Below the pieces are notes generated by a model that saw only the letters and a list, made by a program, of their open reading frames with translations, had not been told where the DNA came from and searched no databases. Below are positions 41,325 through 48,903 of a stretch of DNA of 48,903 nt, piece after piece. The position numbers were made by a program, and so were the translations under genes. This DNA is from Bacteroidota bacterium (GTDB taxonomy: Bacteria > Bacteroidota > Bacteroidia > 2-12-FULL-35-15): contig SXIH01000003.1 in the NCBI GenBank assembly GCA_005772895.1, positions 1 through 48,903 on the forward strand. Reading direction: 5' to 3'. The stretch's first letter is position 1; the number at the start of each line of letters is the position of its first letter.

Positions 41325-41356
41325 CAAATTTACTCAAAACCACCCTATTAGTCAGA
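41325..41356 (-). promoter_or_regulatory. Candidate promoter of the purL transcript
   Basis: On the minus strand TCTG (41356-41353), one mismatch from TTTG, is followed after 20 nt by a perfect TAAATTTG (41332-41325). The predicted leader is about 85 nt. I see no riboswitch-like folding in it by eye. Confidence 0.5.
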
Positions 41357-41393
41357 ATAATTTATTTAGAGTTTTCAACAGCTTTTGAATTGC

Positions 41394-41401
41394 TATATTT
41401 G
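41394..41401 (+). promoter_or_regulatory. Candidate -7 box of the 41427 gene
   Basis: TATATTTG is a full match to TAnnTTTG; TTTT at 41372-41375 could serve as a weak -33 box. Transcription would begin near 41408, downstream of the TTG at 41385, which supports a start at 41427. Confidence 0.45.
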
Positions 41402-41426
41402 GGGAGAAATTGAACAAAATAGCATC

Positions 41427-42758
41427 TTGGAAATCTTATTAACCTTAACATATACAGCACTTTTCATCTTTATTATCCAGAAGATGAAGTTCTTTGAAGT
41501 GGACGGAATCTCTAAAAAGAGCATCTCTATTCTATTCATTTTAAAGCTTGTTTTTGGATTTGCTCTCTGGGCTGTTTATACCTTTTATTATACCGACAGA
41601 GCTACTGCTGATATTTATAAATATTTTGATGACAGCAAAGTTATTTACAATACCCTTAAAACAAACCCAATAGATTATTTCAAATTACTATTCGGAATCG
41701 GAAATAACACTCCCGAATTTGAACACTATTATTCAGAAATGAATTATTGGGCAAGAAAAGTGGATAGTAGTATTTATAATGACAGTCATACTATTATAAG
41801 ATTCAATGCTTTGGTAAGACTATTCTCTTTGGGATATTACAATGTTCACACAGTTGTAATTTGTTTTCTTTCATTGATCGGCTTAACTGCTATTTACAAA
41901 ACGTTTGTTACACATCTTCAAGATAAAAAACGCGAATTACTTTTTGCAGTTTTTCTTTTACCATCCGTTTTATTTTGGGGTTCCGGTGTTTTAAAAGAAG
42001 GATTAATATTTTTTGCATTGGGATTATTAATCTACTATTCAAATAAATTATTCAGCATTAAAGCTATTGTCATTTGTCTGGCAACAGCATTATTATTAGC
42101 CTTTTCAAAGTTTTATGTATGGCTGGCGATTTTTCCAAGTATAGCTTTATTAGTATGGACAAACAAAACAAGTCCACAAAAAGTTGCACCTAAATTTTTA
42201 TTGATTGTATTATTTATCGGAGCGATTGGATTAAATATTGATTCATTTACAAACATTCAAAATCCACTTGTTACTTTATCACAAAAACAGTATGAATTTA
42301 ATTTGTTAGCTAGCGGACAACTTACTGATGCGAATCACAATCCTATCCCAGTAGCTAATAGCATAATCGAGATAAATAAACTGGAGCCGACATTTTATTC
42401 ATTCATAAAAAATAGTCCGCAAGCATTGATTAATACATTTCTTCGTCCATATGTTTGGGAATTAAAATCGCCTTTAATGTTATTATCTGGGCTGGAGACA
42501 TTATTGATAATTGTTGTTTTACTTTTTAGTTTATTCTTCATCAAACCACTTAAACAAATAAAATGGGAATACGTTTTATTTTGTATTTCCTTTGTTTTTA
42601 TTCAATTTTTAATCATAGGCGAAACCACCCCCATTCTGGGTGCTATAGCCCGCTACAAAACAATTGCGTTACCGTTCTTAATGATTGCTTTGTTATTTAT
42701 CATTGATAAAGAAAAGCTACTTAAAAGAATCCCATTTCTAAAAAAAATACTGAATTAA
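41427..42758 (+). CDS. Polytopic membrane protein of unknown function
   Basis: A protein of about 443 residues with nine to eleven predicted membrane helices and a few soluble loops. I see no catalytic motif that names it. The layout, with a loop after the second helix (DRATADIYKYFDDSKVIYN, FEHYYSEMNYWARKVD) and SVLFWGSGVLKEGLIFFALG, resembles wzy-like or glycosyltransferase-C-like proteins of surface glycan assembly; SxVFWSSGVxKE-type motifs are typical of such integral membrane proteins in Bacteroidota. That is only a hint. The start is uncertain: TTG at 41427 is compatible with the promoter box, while the longest frame uses TTG at 41385 and the first ATG is at 41484. Confidence 0.7.
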   Translation: MEILLTLTYTALFIFIIQKMKFFEVDGISKKSISILFILKLVFGFALWAVYTFYYTDRATADIYKYFDDSKVIYNTLKTNPIDYFKLLFGIGNNTPEFEHYYSEMNYWARKVDSSIYNDSHTIIRFNALVRLFSLGYYNVHTVVICFLSLIGLTAIYKTFVTHLQDKKRELLFAVFLLPSVLFWGSGVLKEGLIFFALGLLIYYSNKLFSIKAIVICLATALLLAFSKFYVWLAIFPSIALLVWTNKTSPQKVAPKFLLIVLFIGAIGLNIDSFTNIQNPLVTLSQKQYEFNLLASGQLTDANHNPIPVANSIIEINKLEPTFYSFIKNSPQALINTFLRPYVWELKSPLMLLSGLETLLIIVVLLFSLFFIKPLKQIKWEYVLFCISFVFIQFLIIGETTPILGAIARYKTIALPFLMIALLFIIDKEKLLKRIPFLKKILN

Positions 42759-42768
42759 TAAATTAGTT

Positions 42769-42776
42769 TAAATTTG
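42769..42776 (+). promoter_or_regulatory. Candidate -7 box of the permease/oxygenase pair
   Basis: TAAATTTG matches TAnnTTTG and lies 24 nt upstream of the ATG at 42801. It argues against the in-frame TTG at 42774 as the start. No clear -33 box. Confidence 0.45.
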
Positions 42777-42800
42777 TTCAATAACCCTAAAAAAACATCT

Positions 42801-44633
42801 ATGAGTTTCAATAGTTTATTCCGAAAAAAATCAGCAAGTGTAGTTTTAAAAGAAGGAGGCGATGGAGAACATTCCGGTTTAAATAAAGTTTTAAATGTTC
42901 GGGATTTAACATTTTTCGGAATTGCAGCAATCATTGGCGGTGGGACTTTTAGTGCAATCGGTAATGCTTGTTTTTCGGGCGGACCTGGAGTAATTTTACT
43001 TTATGTAATCTGTGCAGTTGCATGTGGATTCACTGCAATGTGTTATGCCGAATTTGCAGCACGCGTTCCTGTTTCGGGTAGTGCTTACACTTATGCTTAT
43101 GTTTCTTTCGGAGAATTATTTGCCTGGATTATTGGCTGGGCATTATTGATGGAATACTCTATAGGAAATATTTACATCGCATTTTCCTGGAGTGGATATT
43201 TTACAAATTTGCTTGAAACATTTCACATTCATTTACCTGAATGGTTAACGATAAACTACACAGCTGCACACAGAGCAGTCATGGAGCTCACTAGTTTCAG
43301 TTCTGATTATGCTACTTATCTTGCCGGACAAGTGAGTACACTCAAAGATGACAGCATATTTCTTAACTGGATGAATTCAGATGCAATTCAAACTTCCCTA
43401 AAGGAAGGAAAAACCATGCTGGAATTATACAATGCTGAAACAGCAAGCAGAACTGCTTCGGAAGGATATATCGCATTTTCTAACTCACCTGTTCTTGGTG
43501 GACTTCACATCGTATTTGATATGCCCGGTGTTATAATAAATATTCTAATTACCTGGTTAGTTTTTATTGGAACAAGAGAATCACGCAACTTCAGCAATTT
43601 AATGGTGATGATAAAACTGGCAGTTGTAGTTTTGGTAATTCTTGTTGGTTTCTTCTACATCGATATTGATAACTGGACACCATTTATGCCAAACGGATTT
43701 GGGGGAGTAATGGCCGGAGTATCTGCTGTATTTTTTGCCTACATTGGTTTTGATGCTGTTTCTACTTTAGCAGAAGAAGCCAAAAATCCCCAAAGAGATT
43801 TACCACGCGGGATGATTTATTCGCTAGTAATTTGTACAATAGTATACATTATCCTTGCACTCGTTTTAACTGGAATGGTTTCATACACCTTATTAGGTGT
43901 TAGTGATCCACTTGCAGAAATATTTGCATTGAATGGCGTTAAATGGATGTTGTTCATAGTTTCTATTGCTGCTGTTGTTGCAATGACAAGCGTAATGCTT
44001 GTATTTCAAATGGGACAACCAAGAATCTGGATGACGATGAGTAGAGATGGATTATTACCTAAACGTTTTTCTAACATTCATCCCAAATATAAAACTCCCG
44101 GTTTTGCAACTATCATTACAGGATTAGTAGTTGGGTTGCCAATGTTTTTTACTGATGAAAATTTTATTTTAGATTTTACAAGTATCGGGACATTGTTTGC
44201 CTTTGTGCTTGTTTGCGGAGGAGTGTTAATGCTACCTTCACAAAGTGCTGAAGAAAAAGCAACTAGCGAACCTACAAAAGGAAAATTCAGATTGCCTTAC
44301 ATCAATGCAAAATTTAGCTTTCCTGTAATCATCGTTGCTACTTTTTCGTTTTTGATTTATCAATATCCGGAATTTTTTAAAGAAGCATTTAATTTTTCAG
44401 GAGAGGATGTAGGATTAAAATTACCGATGATTGGATTTTTTATTGTTTGTATAGTAATGACCGTTTTATCATTCTTGAAAAATCTTTCCCTAATTCCTGT
44501 TTTGGGATTGGTTTCTTGTTGTTATTTATTAACCGGAATGGCTGCATCTAACTGGATTTGGTTTTCCATTTGGTTGGCTGTTGGTTTGATTGTTTATTTC
44601 TTGTATAGTAGGAAACATAGTAAACTAGCATAG
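42801..44633 (+). CDS. APC-family amino-acid permease
   Basis: A 610-residue inner-membrane transporter of the amino acid-polyamine-organocation superfamily, related to CAT-type cationic amino-acid permeases. Helix 1 carries FFGIAAIIGGGTFSAIGNA, the unwound substrate-binding helix. Helix 6 has FFAYIGFDAVSTLAEEAKNPQRDLPRG, the family signature. About 12-14 helices are visible. A large soluble insert between helices 3 and 5 (about 140-225, TAAHRAVMELTSFSSDYATY...) is longer than in most relatives. The start is the ATG at 42801. The Rieske oxygenase gene begins 4 nt after its stop, so transport and oxidation of the same compound is a reasonable guess, not shown. Confidence 0.9.
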   Translation: MSFNSLFRKKSASVVLKEGGDGEHSGLNKVLNVRDLTFFGIAAIIGGGTFSAIGNACFSGGPGVILLYVICAVACGFTAMCYAEFAARVPVSGSAYTYAYVSFGELFAWIIGWALLMEYSIGNIYIAFSWSGYFTNLLETFHIHLPEWLTINYTAAHRAVMELTSFSSDYATYLAGQVSTLKDDSIFLNWMNSDAIQTSLKEGKTMLELYNAETASRTASEGYIAFSNSPVLGGLHIVFDMPGVIINILITWLVFIGTRESRNFSNLMVMIKLAVVVLVILVGFFYIDIDNWTPFMPNGFGGVMAGVSAVFFAYIGFDAVSTLAEEAKNPQRDLPRGMIYSLVICTIVYIILALVLTGMVSYTLLGVSDPLAEIFALNGVKWMLFIVSIAAVVAMTSVMLVFQMGQPRIWMTMSRDGLLPKRFSNIHPKYKTPGFATIITGLVVGLPMFFTDENFILDFTSIGTLFAFVLVCGGVLMLPSQSAEEKATSEPTKGKFRLPYINAKFSFPVIIVATFSFLIYQYPEFFKEAFNFSGEDVGLKLPMIGFFIVCIVMTVLSFLKNLSLIPVLGLVSCCYLLTGMAASNWIWFSIWLAVGLIVYFLYSRKHSKLA

Positions 44634-44637
44634 TTTG

Positions 44638-45720
44638 ATGAAATTTTTTGTAGACCAAGACATAACAAAAGCATCTACTATCGATTCGGAGTTTTATACT
44701 TCTGAAGAATATTTTCATTTATCTAAAGAAAAAATATTTGCAAAAACATGGCAATTTATTGGCGATACCGATGAAATAAAATTGTCGAATCAATTAGTTC
44801 CACACACCATTCTTCCCGGATTTATGGATGAACCAATTCTGTTGGTTCGTGATAAAAATGATTCTTTAAATTGTATTTCGAATGTTTGTACTCACCGTGG
44901 AAATATTTTAGTAGAACACTCTTGTATAGATAGTCAAATTCGTTGCAAATACCATGGTCGCAGATTCGAATTGAGTGGCAAATTCAAACAAATGCCGGAG
45001 TTTGAAAATGTACAATGTTTTCCTTCTGAAAAAGATGACTTACCAAAAGTTCCATTCGGAAATTGGAATAAATTTCTTTTTGGTTCAGTAAATCCTTGCA
45101 TGCAACTGGATGAAGCAATTAAGGAAATGAAAGAACGCCTTTCCTTTCTTCCTCTTTCTGAATACAAACTCGAACCTTCATTGTCACGCGACTATTTAGT
45201 AAAAGCACACTGGGCTTTGTACTGCGAAAATTATCTGGAAGGGTTCCACATTCCTTTTGTACACAATTCCCTCAATGCGGCAATTGATTATGGTGCATAT
45301 ACAACTGAGCTATATCCAAACTCTGTTTTACAAGTTGGAATCACAAAAGGTGGTGATGATATTTTTGATCTTCCAAAAGATTCACCTGATTACGGAAAAA
45401 ATGTGGGTGCATATTATTACTGGATTTTTCCAAACATGATGTTTAATTTTTATCCTTGGGGCTTGTCGCTCAATATTATCAAACCAATGGGGACTGCACT
45501 TACAAAAGTTTCCTTCATCACATATGTTTACGATTCCACAAAACTGGAACGCGGTGCCGGAGCAATGCTAGACAAAGTTGAACGTGAAGATGAAGCTGTA
45601 GTAGAAAATGTTCAAAAAGGAGTACGTTCCCGATTTTATTCCAGTGGAAGATATTCTCCTGCAAGGGAAACGGGAACTCATCATTTTCACCGACTTATCT
45701 GTGAGTTTATGAATAAATAA
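44638..45720 (+). CDS. Rieske-type ring-hydroxylating oxygenase alpha subunit
   Basis: A 360-residue cytoplasmic oxygenase with a Rieske [2Fe-2S] cluster and a mononuclear iron. Cluster ligands are CTH (Cys84, His86) and CKYH (Cys103, His106). The iron site is ENYLEGFHIPFVH with His204 and His209; the third ligand is an acidic residue near the C-terminus. The family hydroxylates aromatic rings, or demethylates or cleaves quaternary amines such as carnitine and choline. The WALYCENYLEGFHIPFVH region fits the latter group as well, so aromatic is only a label. No reductase or ferredoxin gene is adjacent. It begins 4 nt after the amino-acid permease gene. The ATG at 44638 is chosen over TTG 44635. 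Confidence 0.9.
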   Translation: MKFFVDQDITKASTIDSEFYTSEEYFHLSKEKIFAKTWQFIGDTDEIKLSNQLVPHTILPGFMDEPILLVRDKNDSLNCISNVCTHRGNILVEHSCIDSQIRCKYHGRRFELSGKFKQMPEFENVQCFPSEKDDLPKVPFGNWNKFLFGSVNPCMQLDEAIKEMKERLSFLPLSEYKLEPSLSRDYLVKAHWALYCENYLEGFHIPFVHNSLNAAIDYGAYTTELYPNSVLQVGITKGGDDIFDLPKDSPDYGKNVGAYYYWIFPNMMFNFYPWGLSLNIIKPMGTALTKVSFITYVYDSTKLERGAGAMLDKVEREDEAVVENVQKGVRSRFYSSGRYSPARETGTHHFHRLICEFMNK

Positions 45721-45769
45721 AGGCTTTCGGCCAACTTTTTTCTCACTTCATTATTGGCATTCTAAATTG

Positions 45770-45777
45770 TATATTTG
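45770..45777 (+). promoter_or_regulatory. Candidate -7 box of the SDR gene
   Basis: TATATTTG is a full match to TAnnTTTG, 25 nt upstream of the ATG at 45802. TTCA at 45747-45750, 19 nt further up, is a poor -33 match. Confidence 0.5.
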
Positions 45778-45801
45778 TAAGGCAAATTTAATTTTTGACT
45801 T

Positions 45802-46560
45802 ATGAATAAGATTGCATTTATTACAGGCGCTACTGCAGGGATAGGAAAAGCCAGCGCTGAACTATTCGCAAAGAATGGTTACAATATTATTATTACTGGA
45901 AGAAGAAAAGAACGCTTGGATGAATTTTCTCTGCATCTTAAATCAACATATAAAATTGATGTGCTCGCATTAAATTTTGATGTGCGTAATTTTAATGAGG
46001 TTGAAAAAATTGTATCCTCCATTCCTGATAATTGGAAAAACATAAATGTTTTATTGAACAACGCAGGATTAGCTGCAGGATTAAGTACCATCCAAGAAGG
46101 AAATATCAATGATTGGGAAAGAATGATTGATACCAATATAAAAGGATTAATATACATGACCCGCAACATTGCTCCTATCATGGTAAAAAATGGATACGGA
46201 CATATTATCAATATTGGTTCAATTGCTGGAAAGGAAGTATATGCAAACGGAAATGTTTATTGCGCAACAAAACATGCAGTAGATGCATTGAATAAAGGAA
46301 TGCGAATTGATTTACTTCCTCACAACATTAAGGTTACAGCAATAAATCCGGGAATGGTAGAAACAGAATTTTCCATTGTTCGTTTTAACGGAGATGAAGA
46401 ACGGGCAAAAAGTGTTTACAAAGGCTTACAACCTTTATTACCCGAAGATATTGCCGAAACAGTGTATTGGGTAGCAACACGGCCGGCACATGTTAACATT
46501 AATGATATAGTTATCATGCCGACTGTTCAGGCAAATTCAACAACAACACTTCGCAAATAG
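45802..46560 (+). CDS. Short-chain dehydrogenase/reductase (YdfG-like)
   Basis: A 252-residue cytoplasmic NAD(P)-dependent oxidoreductase. Cofactor loop TGATAGIG (8-15), Arg34-Arg35 after the second strand (favouring NADPH), NNAG (86-89), and the catalytic Ser140, Tyr153 and Lys157 (YCATK) are all present. The overall sequence (GRRKERLDEFS, NIKGLIYMTRNIAPIMV, NPGMVETEFSIVRFNGD) is that of the YdfG group, which acts on serine, 3-hydroxy acids or malonic semialdehyde. The exact substrate is not certain. It has its own promoter box and is followed after 14 nt by the amidohydrolase gene across a heptamer tract. Confidence 0.93.
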   Translation: MNKIAFITGATAGIGKASAELFAKNGYNIIITGRRKERLDEFSLHLKSTYKIDVLALNFDVRNFNEVEKIVSSIPDNWKNINVLLNNAGLAAGLSTIQEGNINDWERMIDTNIKGLIYMTRNIAPIMVKNGYGHIINIGSIAGKEVYANGNVYCATKHAVDALNKGMRIDLLPHNIKVTAINPGMVETEFSIVRFNGDEERAKSVYKGLQPLLPEDIAETVYWVATRPAHVNINDIVIMPTVQANSTTTLRK

Positions 46561-46566
46561 ATTTGA

Positions 46567-46594
46567 GATATTAGATGTTAGATTTTAGACATAG
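46567..46594. repeat. Heptamer tract GATNTTA that supplies the amidohydrolase start codon
   Basis: GATATTA, GATGTTA, GATTTTA, then a degenerate GACATAG. The ATG start at 46575 of the downstream gene is part of the second unit. Confidence 0.7.
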
Positions 46595-48365
46595 TATAAA
46601 TACGACAAAAACCATTTTCAGATATTTTATTCTGTTTGTCGTTAGCGTGTTTTTTTTATTCTCCTGCTCTTCTAAACAGCAAGTTGATTTAATCGTTCAC
46701 AATGCATTAGTTTATACAGTTGACTCTACTTTTTCTAATGCAGAAAGTTTTGCAATTAAAGATGGGAAATTTGTTGCTGTTGGAAAAAATGAAGACATTC
46801 TAAATAAATACGATGCAAACGAAATAATTGATGCTGAAGGGAAAGCTGTTTATCCCGGCTTCATCGATTCCCATTGTCATTTCTATGGTTATGGAGAAGG
46901 CTTGCAGGAATTAGATCTTGTAGGAACAAAATCATTTGAAGAAGTGATTGAAAAAGTTGTTGAGTATTCCAAGACAAATAAATCGGACTGGATTGTTGGG
47001 CGTGGCTGGGATCAAAACGATTGGGATGTAAAAGAATATCCAACACGATATGAATTGGAAAAATTATTTCCTAACACTCCTGTTTTTTTAGAACGCGTTG
47101 ACGGACATGCAGCCATTGCAAACGGAACAGCATTAAAGAAAGCGAACATTGGAATTGACACAAAAATTTCCGGTGGAGTAATTGAAGTTGGTCTTATAAC
47201 AAAAGAAGAAGGAGAAAAATACGATTGGTTGAAATTTGAATACGGAGGAGAAACAAAACCGATTCAATATCCTCTTTCAATTCCAAGCGGAATATTGGTC
47301 GACAATGCAGTTGATCTTATCAAAACAAAAATTCCAAAACCATCTAAAGAATCAATCAAACAATCATTACTTGCTGCACAAAAAGATTGCTTTGCTGTAG
47401 GATTAACAACAGTTGATGATGCAGGGTTGGAAAAAATAATTGTAGACAACATTGATGAGCTACAAAAAAGTGGAGAGTTAAAAATGCGCATCTATGCTAT
47501 GTTAACAGACAACAAAGAAAACAAAGACCATTATTTAAAAACTGGCCCTTACAAAACTGATAGATTAAATGTACGTTCCTTTAAATTTTATGCAGATGGT
47601 GCCTTAGGTTCGCGAGGTGCTTGTTTGTTGCAACCATACTCAGACAAACCTGAAGGGCAAGGATTTTTGTTGAGTAAACCTGAACATTTTGATAGTGCTG
47701 CAGTCATGATGAGAGAATACGGATTTCAAATGAACACACACTGTATAGGAGATTCTGCAGTAACATTAATACTCAGCCAACCACTACTATGGGTGCTTTT
47801 GCAGAAAAGTCCTGAAGCCAGTTTTGCAAAAGCTAGATCAATGCGATGGAGAATTGAACACTTTCAGGTTAGTACAAAAAATGATATTTTTAATCTTAAA
47901 TCATCCGGCATCATTCCATCTATCCAACCAACACACGCTACTTCTGACATGTATTGGGCAAAAGACCGTTTAGGATCAGAACGTGTGAAATATGCATATG
48001 CTTACAATGATTTATTAAACAGAGCTGGAATGGTTGCCATCGGAACGGATTTTCCTGTTGAAAATATTAATCCGATGTATTCGTTTTATGCAGCAGTTTC
48101 CCGCAAAGATTTGAAAGGTTTCCCTGAAGGTGGTTTTCAAATGGAAAATGCTTTGTCGAGAGAAAATACTTTGCGTGGAATGACAATTTGGGGAGCTTAT
48201 GCCAATTTTGAAGAAAAAGAAAAAGGAAGTATTGAAGTTGGAAAGTTTGCAGATTTTGTAATTATGGAAAAGGATATTATGAAATGTAATATTGATGAAG
48301 TTCCGAAAACGAAAGTAGTGTACACTTTTGTAAATGGCGAGAAGGTTTATTCTAATAAAAATTGA
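46575..48365 (+). CDS. Lipoprotein amidohydrolase (amidohydrolase family 3)
   Basis: A 596-residue metal-dependent hydrolase attached as a lipoprotein. The N-terminal helix ends in the lipobox LFSC with Cys31. A short beta domain (VHNALVYTVDSTFSNAESFA...VAVG) precedes the TIM barrel with HCH (His100, His102) after the PGFIDS motif, DGALGSRGA, the MNTHCIGD histidine, WRIEHFQ and the catalytic aspartate in GTDFPVE. The C-terminal composite-domain strand (GKFADFVIMEKD) closes it. It resembles the YtcJ/NfdA group, which acts on N-acyl or formamide bonds; the substrate is unknown. The start codon lies in a heptamer tract; the first ten residues are not conserved-looking. Its stop overlaps the next start (TTGA). 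Confidence 0.88.
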   Translation: MLDFRHSINTTKTIFRYFILFVVSVFFLFSCSSKQQVDLIVHNALVYTVDSTFSNAESFAIKDGKFVAVGKNEDILNKYDANEIIDAEGKAVYPGFIDSHCHFYGYGEGLQELDLVGTKSFEEVIEKVVEYSKTNKSDWIVGRGWDQNDWDVKEYPTRYELEKLFPNTPVFLERVDGHAAIANGTALKKANIGIDTKISGGVIEVGLITKEEGEKYDWLKFEYGGETKPIQYPLSIPSGILVDNAVDLIKTKIPKPSKESIKQSLLAAQKDCFAVGLTTVDDAGLEKIIVDNIDELQKSGELKMRIYAMLTDNKENKDHYLKTGPYKTDRLNVRSFKFYADGALGSRGACLLQPYSDKPEGQGFLLSKPEHFDSAAVMMREYGFQMNTHCIGDSAVTLILSQPLLWVLLQKSPEASFAKARSMRWRIEHFQVSTKNDIFNLKSSGIIPSIQPTHATSDMYWAKDRLGSERVKYAYAYNDLLNRAGMVAIGTDFPVENINPMYSFYAAVSRKDLKGFPEGGFQMENALSRENTLRGMTIWGAYANFEEKEKGSIEVGKFADFVIMEKDIMKCNIDEVPKTKVVYTFVNGEKVYSNKN

Positions 48366-48903
48366 AACTTAAAATAATATATTCCCTTTTAATCATCTTT
48401 GCGGTTGTCTTAAACCTCAACGCACAAGATGGTATGCCCTACCGCAAAGGCAAAGTAAAACATCGCGTAAGTGTTGGTGCCGTTAAATCTTATTACATCA
48501 ATCATCCACAACATACTAGAAACACAAAAGCCAAATTTGGCTTTAGTGCTTCTTACAAAAGTGAAATTTTATTAGGGAGGAAAACTAACATTTTAATTGG
48601 TTTAGATTACTTCAACCATTCTGTAATTTTTAATGGATATTACAAAGCACCAACATACACTTACTTGTATGATGAAACATTTGCTTACACACATGAAATA
48701 AGATTACAGGAAATACAAATACCTTTTGGATTAAAAATTACGTTCAATTCAGAAAAAGAACATTTTTATTCACCTTATTTTATTGGAGGAGTTGGAGCAA
48801 GATACATTGTTGCAGCATATACCGTTATTTCCAATGATTCAACAGGCTTAACCGTATATGATGCAAAAGACAAAATAGATTTCGAAAATCAACGCGTAAG
48901 AAA
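48362..48903 (+). CDS. Outer-membrane beta-barrel protein, N-terminal part
   Basis: The first 180 residues of a gene cut by the right edge. It starts at TTG 48362, overlapping the amidohydrolase stop (TTGA). A signal peptide (KLKIIYSLLIIFAVVLNLNAQ) is followed by alternating strands: HRVSVGAVKSYYINHP, NILIGLDYFNHSVIFNGYY, IRLQEIQIPFGLKITF, YFIGGVGARYIVAAYTVIS. This is the pattern of the small OMP_b-brl/PorT-like barrels of Bacteroidota. The pair IQIPFGLKI and FIGGVGARY is characteristic. Its function and full length cannot be seen. Confidence 0.75.
   Translation, partial: MKLKIIYSLLIIFAVVLNLNAQDGMPYRKGKVKHRVSVGAVKSYYINHPQHTRNTKAKFGFSASYKSEILLGRKTNILIGLDYFNHSVIFNGYYKAPTYTYLYDETFAYTHEIRLQEIQIPFGLKITFNSEKEHFYSPYFIGGVGARYIVAAYTVISNDSTGLTVYDAKDKIDFENQRVR

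Noticed and set aside
45721..45746. GGC...GCC followed by T-run after the oxygenase gene as a terminator
   Set aside because: The stem is only about 3 bp and too weak to call.
1..48903. Search for tRNA, rRNA, phage, integrase, transposase or known defence genes
   Set aside because: None recognised in the coding regions or gaps; all gaps except 10120-10486 are under 300 bp.

Overview
The window is AT-rich DNA from a member of the Bacteroidota. The evidence is several Por/T9SS cargo proteins with type A or type B sorting domains, a PorP/SprF partner, DUF7948 and CUB-like secreted modules, and repeated TAnnTTTG promoter boxes of the kind used by the Bacteroidota sigma factor. I cannot place it below phylum/class. 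It is chromosomal and mostly housekeeping plus secreted/envelope genes. I see no phage, plasmid, integrase, transposase, CRISPR array, rRNA or tRNA.

Layout. 1-6.8 kb, minus strand: the start of a membrane pyrophosphatase (cut by the edge), a patatin/outer-membrane-barrel fusion, a BtuF-like binding protein without signal peptide, a CBS-domain cystathionine beta-synthase and a LolC/E-type permease. 6.9-11.2 kb, plus: NamZ-like exo-muramidase (DUF1343), a DUF3137-like membrane protein, a PHB-depolymerase-type esterase and a small secreted protein, with a repeat-filled gap. 11.4-16.3 kb: an ABC exporter divergent from a cluster of three paralogous ~130-residue proteins around a SRPBCC-GyrI fusion; the divergent region holds a strong 26-bp dyad. 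16.3-21.4 kb: coiled-coil lipoprotein, beta-lactamase-fold serine hydrolase, RRM protein, a barrel-like protein, YiiX-like hydrolase and glycosyltransferase. 21.5-28.8 kb: a large T9SS type B protein, topoisomerase III, cyclophilin and a thioredoxin-fold protein. 28.9-36.0 kb: a secreted amidase overlapping a GH18-type glycosidase (both T9SS type A with CUB modules), then an LRR and a MORN-like protein. 36.0-41.2 kb, minus: purL, TPR, a very small type B T9SS protein, PorP/SprF and MtgA, nearly all touching or overlapping. 41.4-48.9 kb, plus: polytopic membrane protein, amino-acid permease, Rieske oxygenase, SDR, lipoprotein amidohydrolase and a cut-off outer-membrane barrel.

How it may work together. 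Peptidoglycan is the recurring theme: NamZ, amidase, GH18, YiiX-like hydrolase and MtgA. The amidase/GH18 pair could cleave both peptide and glycan bonds of external cell walls. The TPR/mini-CTD/PorP/MtgA run looks like a small surface-attachment unit appended to a purine gene.

Non-coding structure is unusually rich. There are heptanucleotide tandem tracts at gene edges, each with a different 7-mer. A TCCCGATAGCTATCGGGA palindrome family occurs, once inside a coding region. An ~85-bp long-stem element occurs in two copies, with a chimeric relative. Several perfect inverted repeats lie close to promoters or start codons. Promoter calls rest on matching TAnnTTTG by eye; most lack a clear -33 box.
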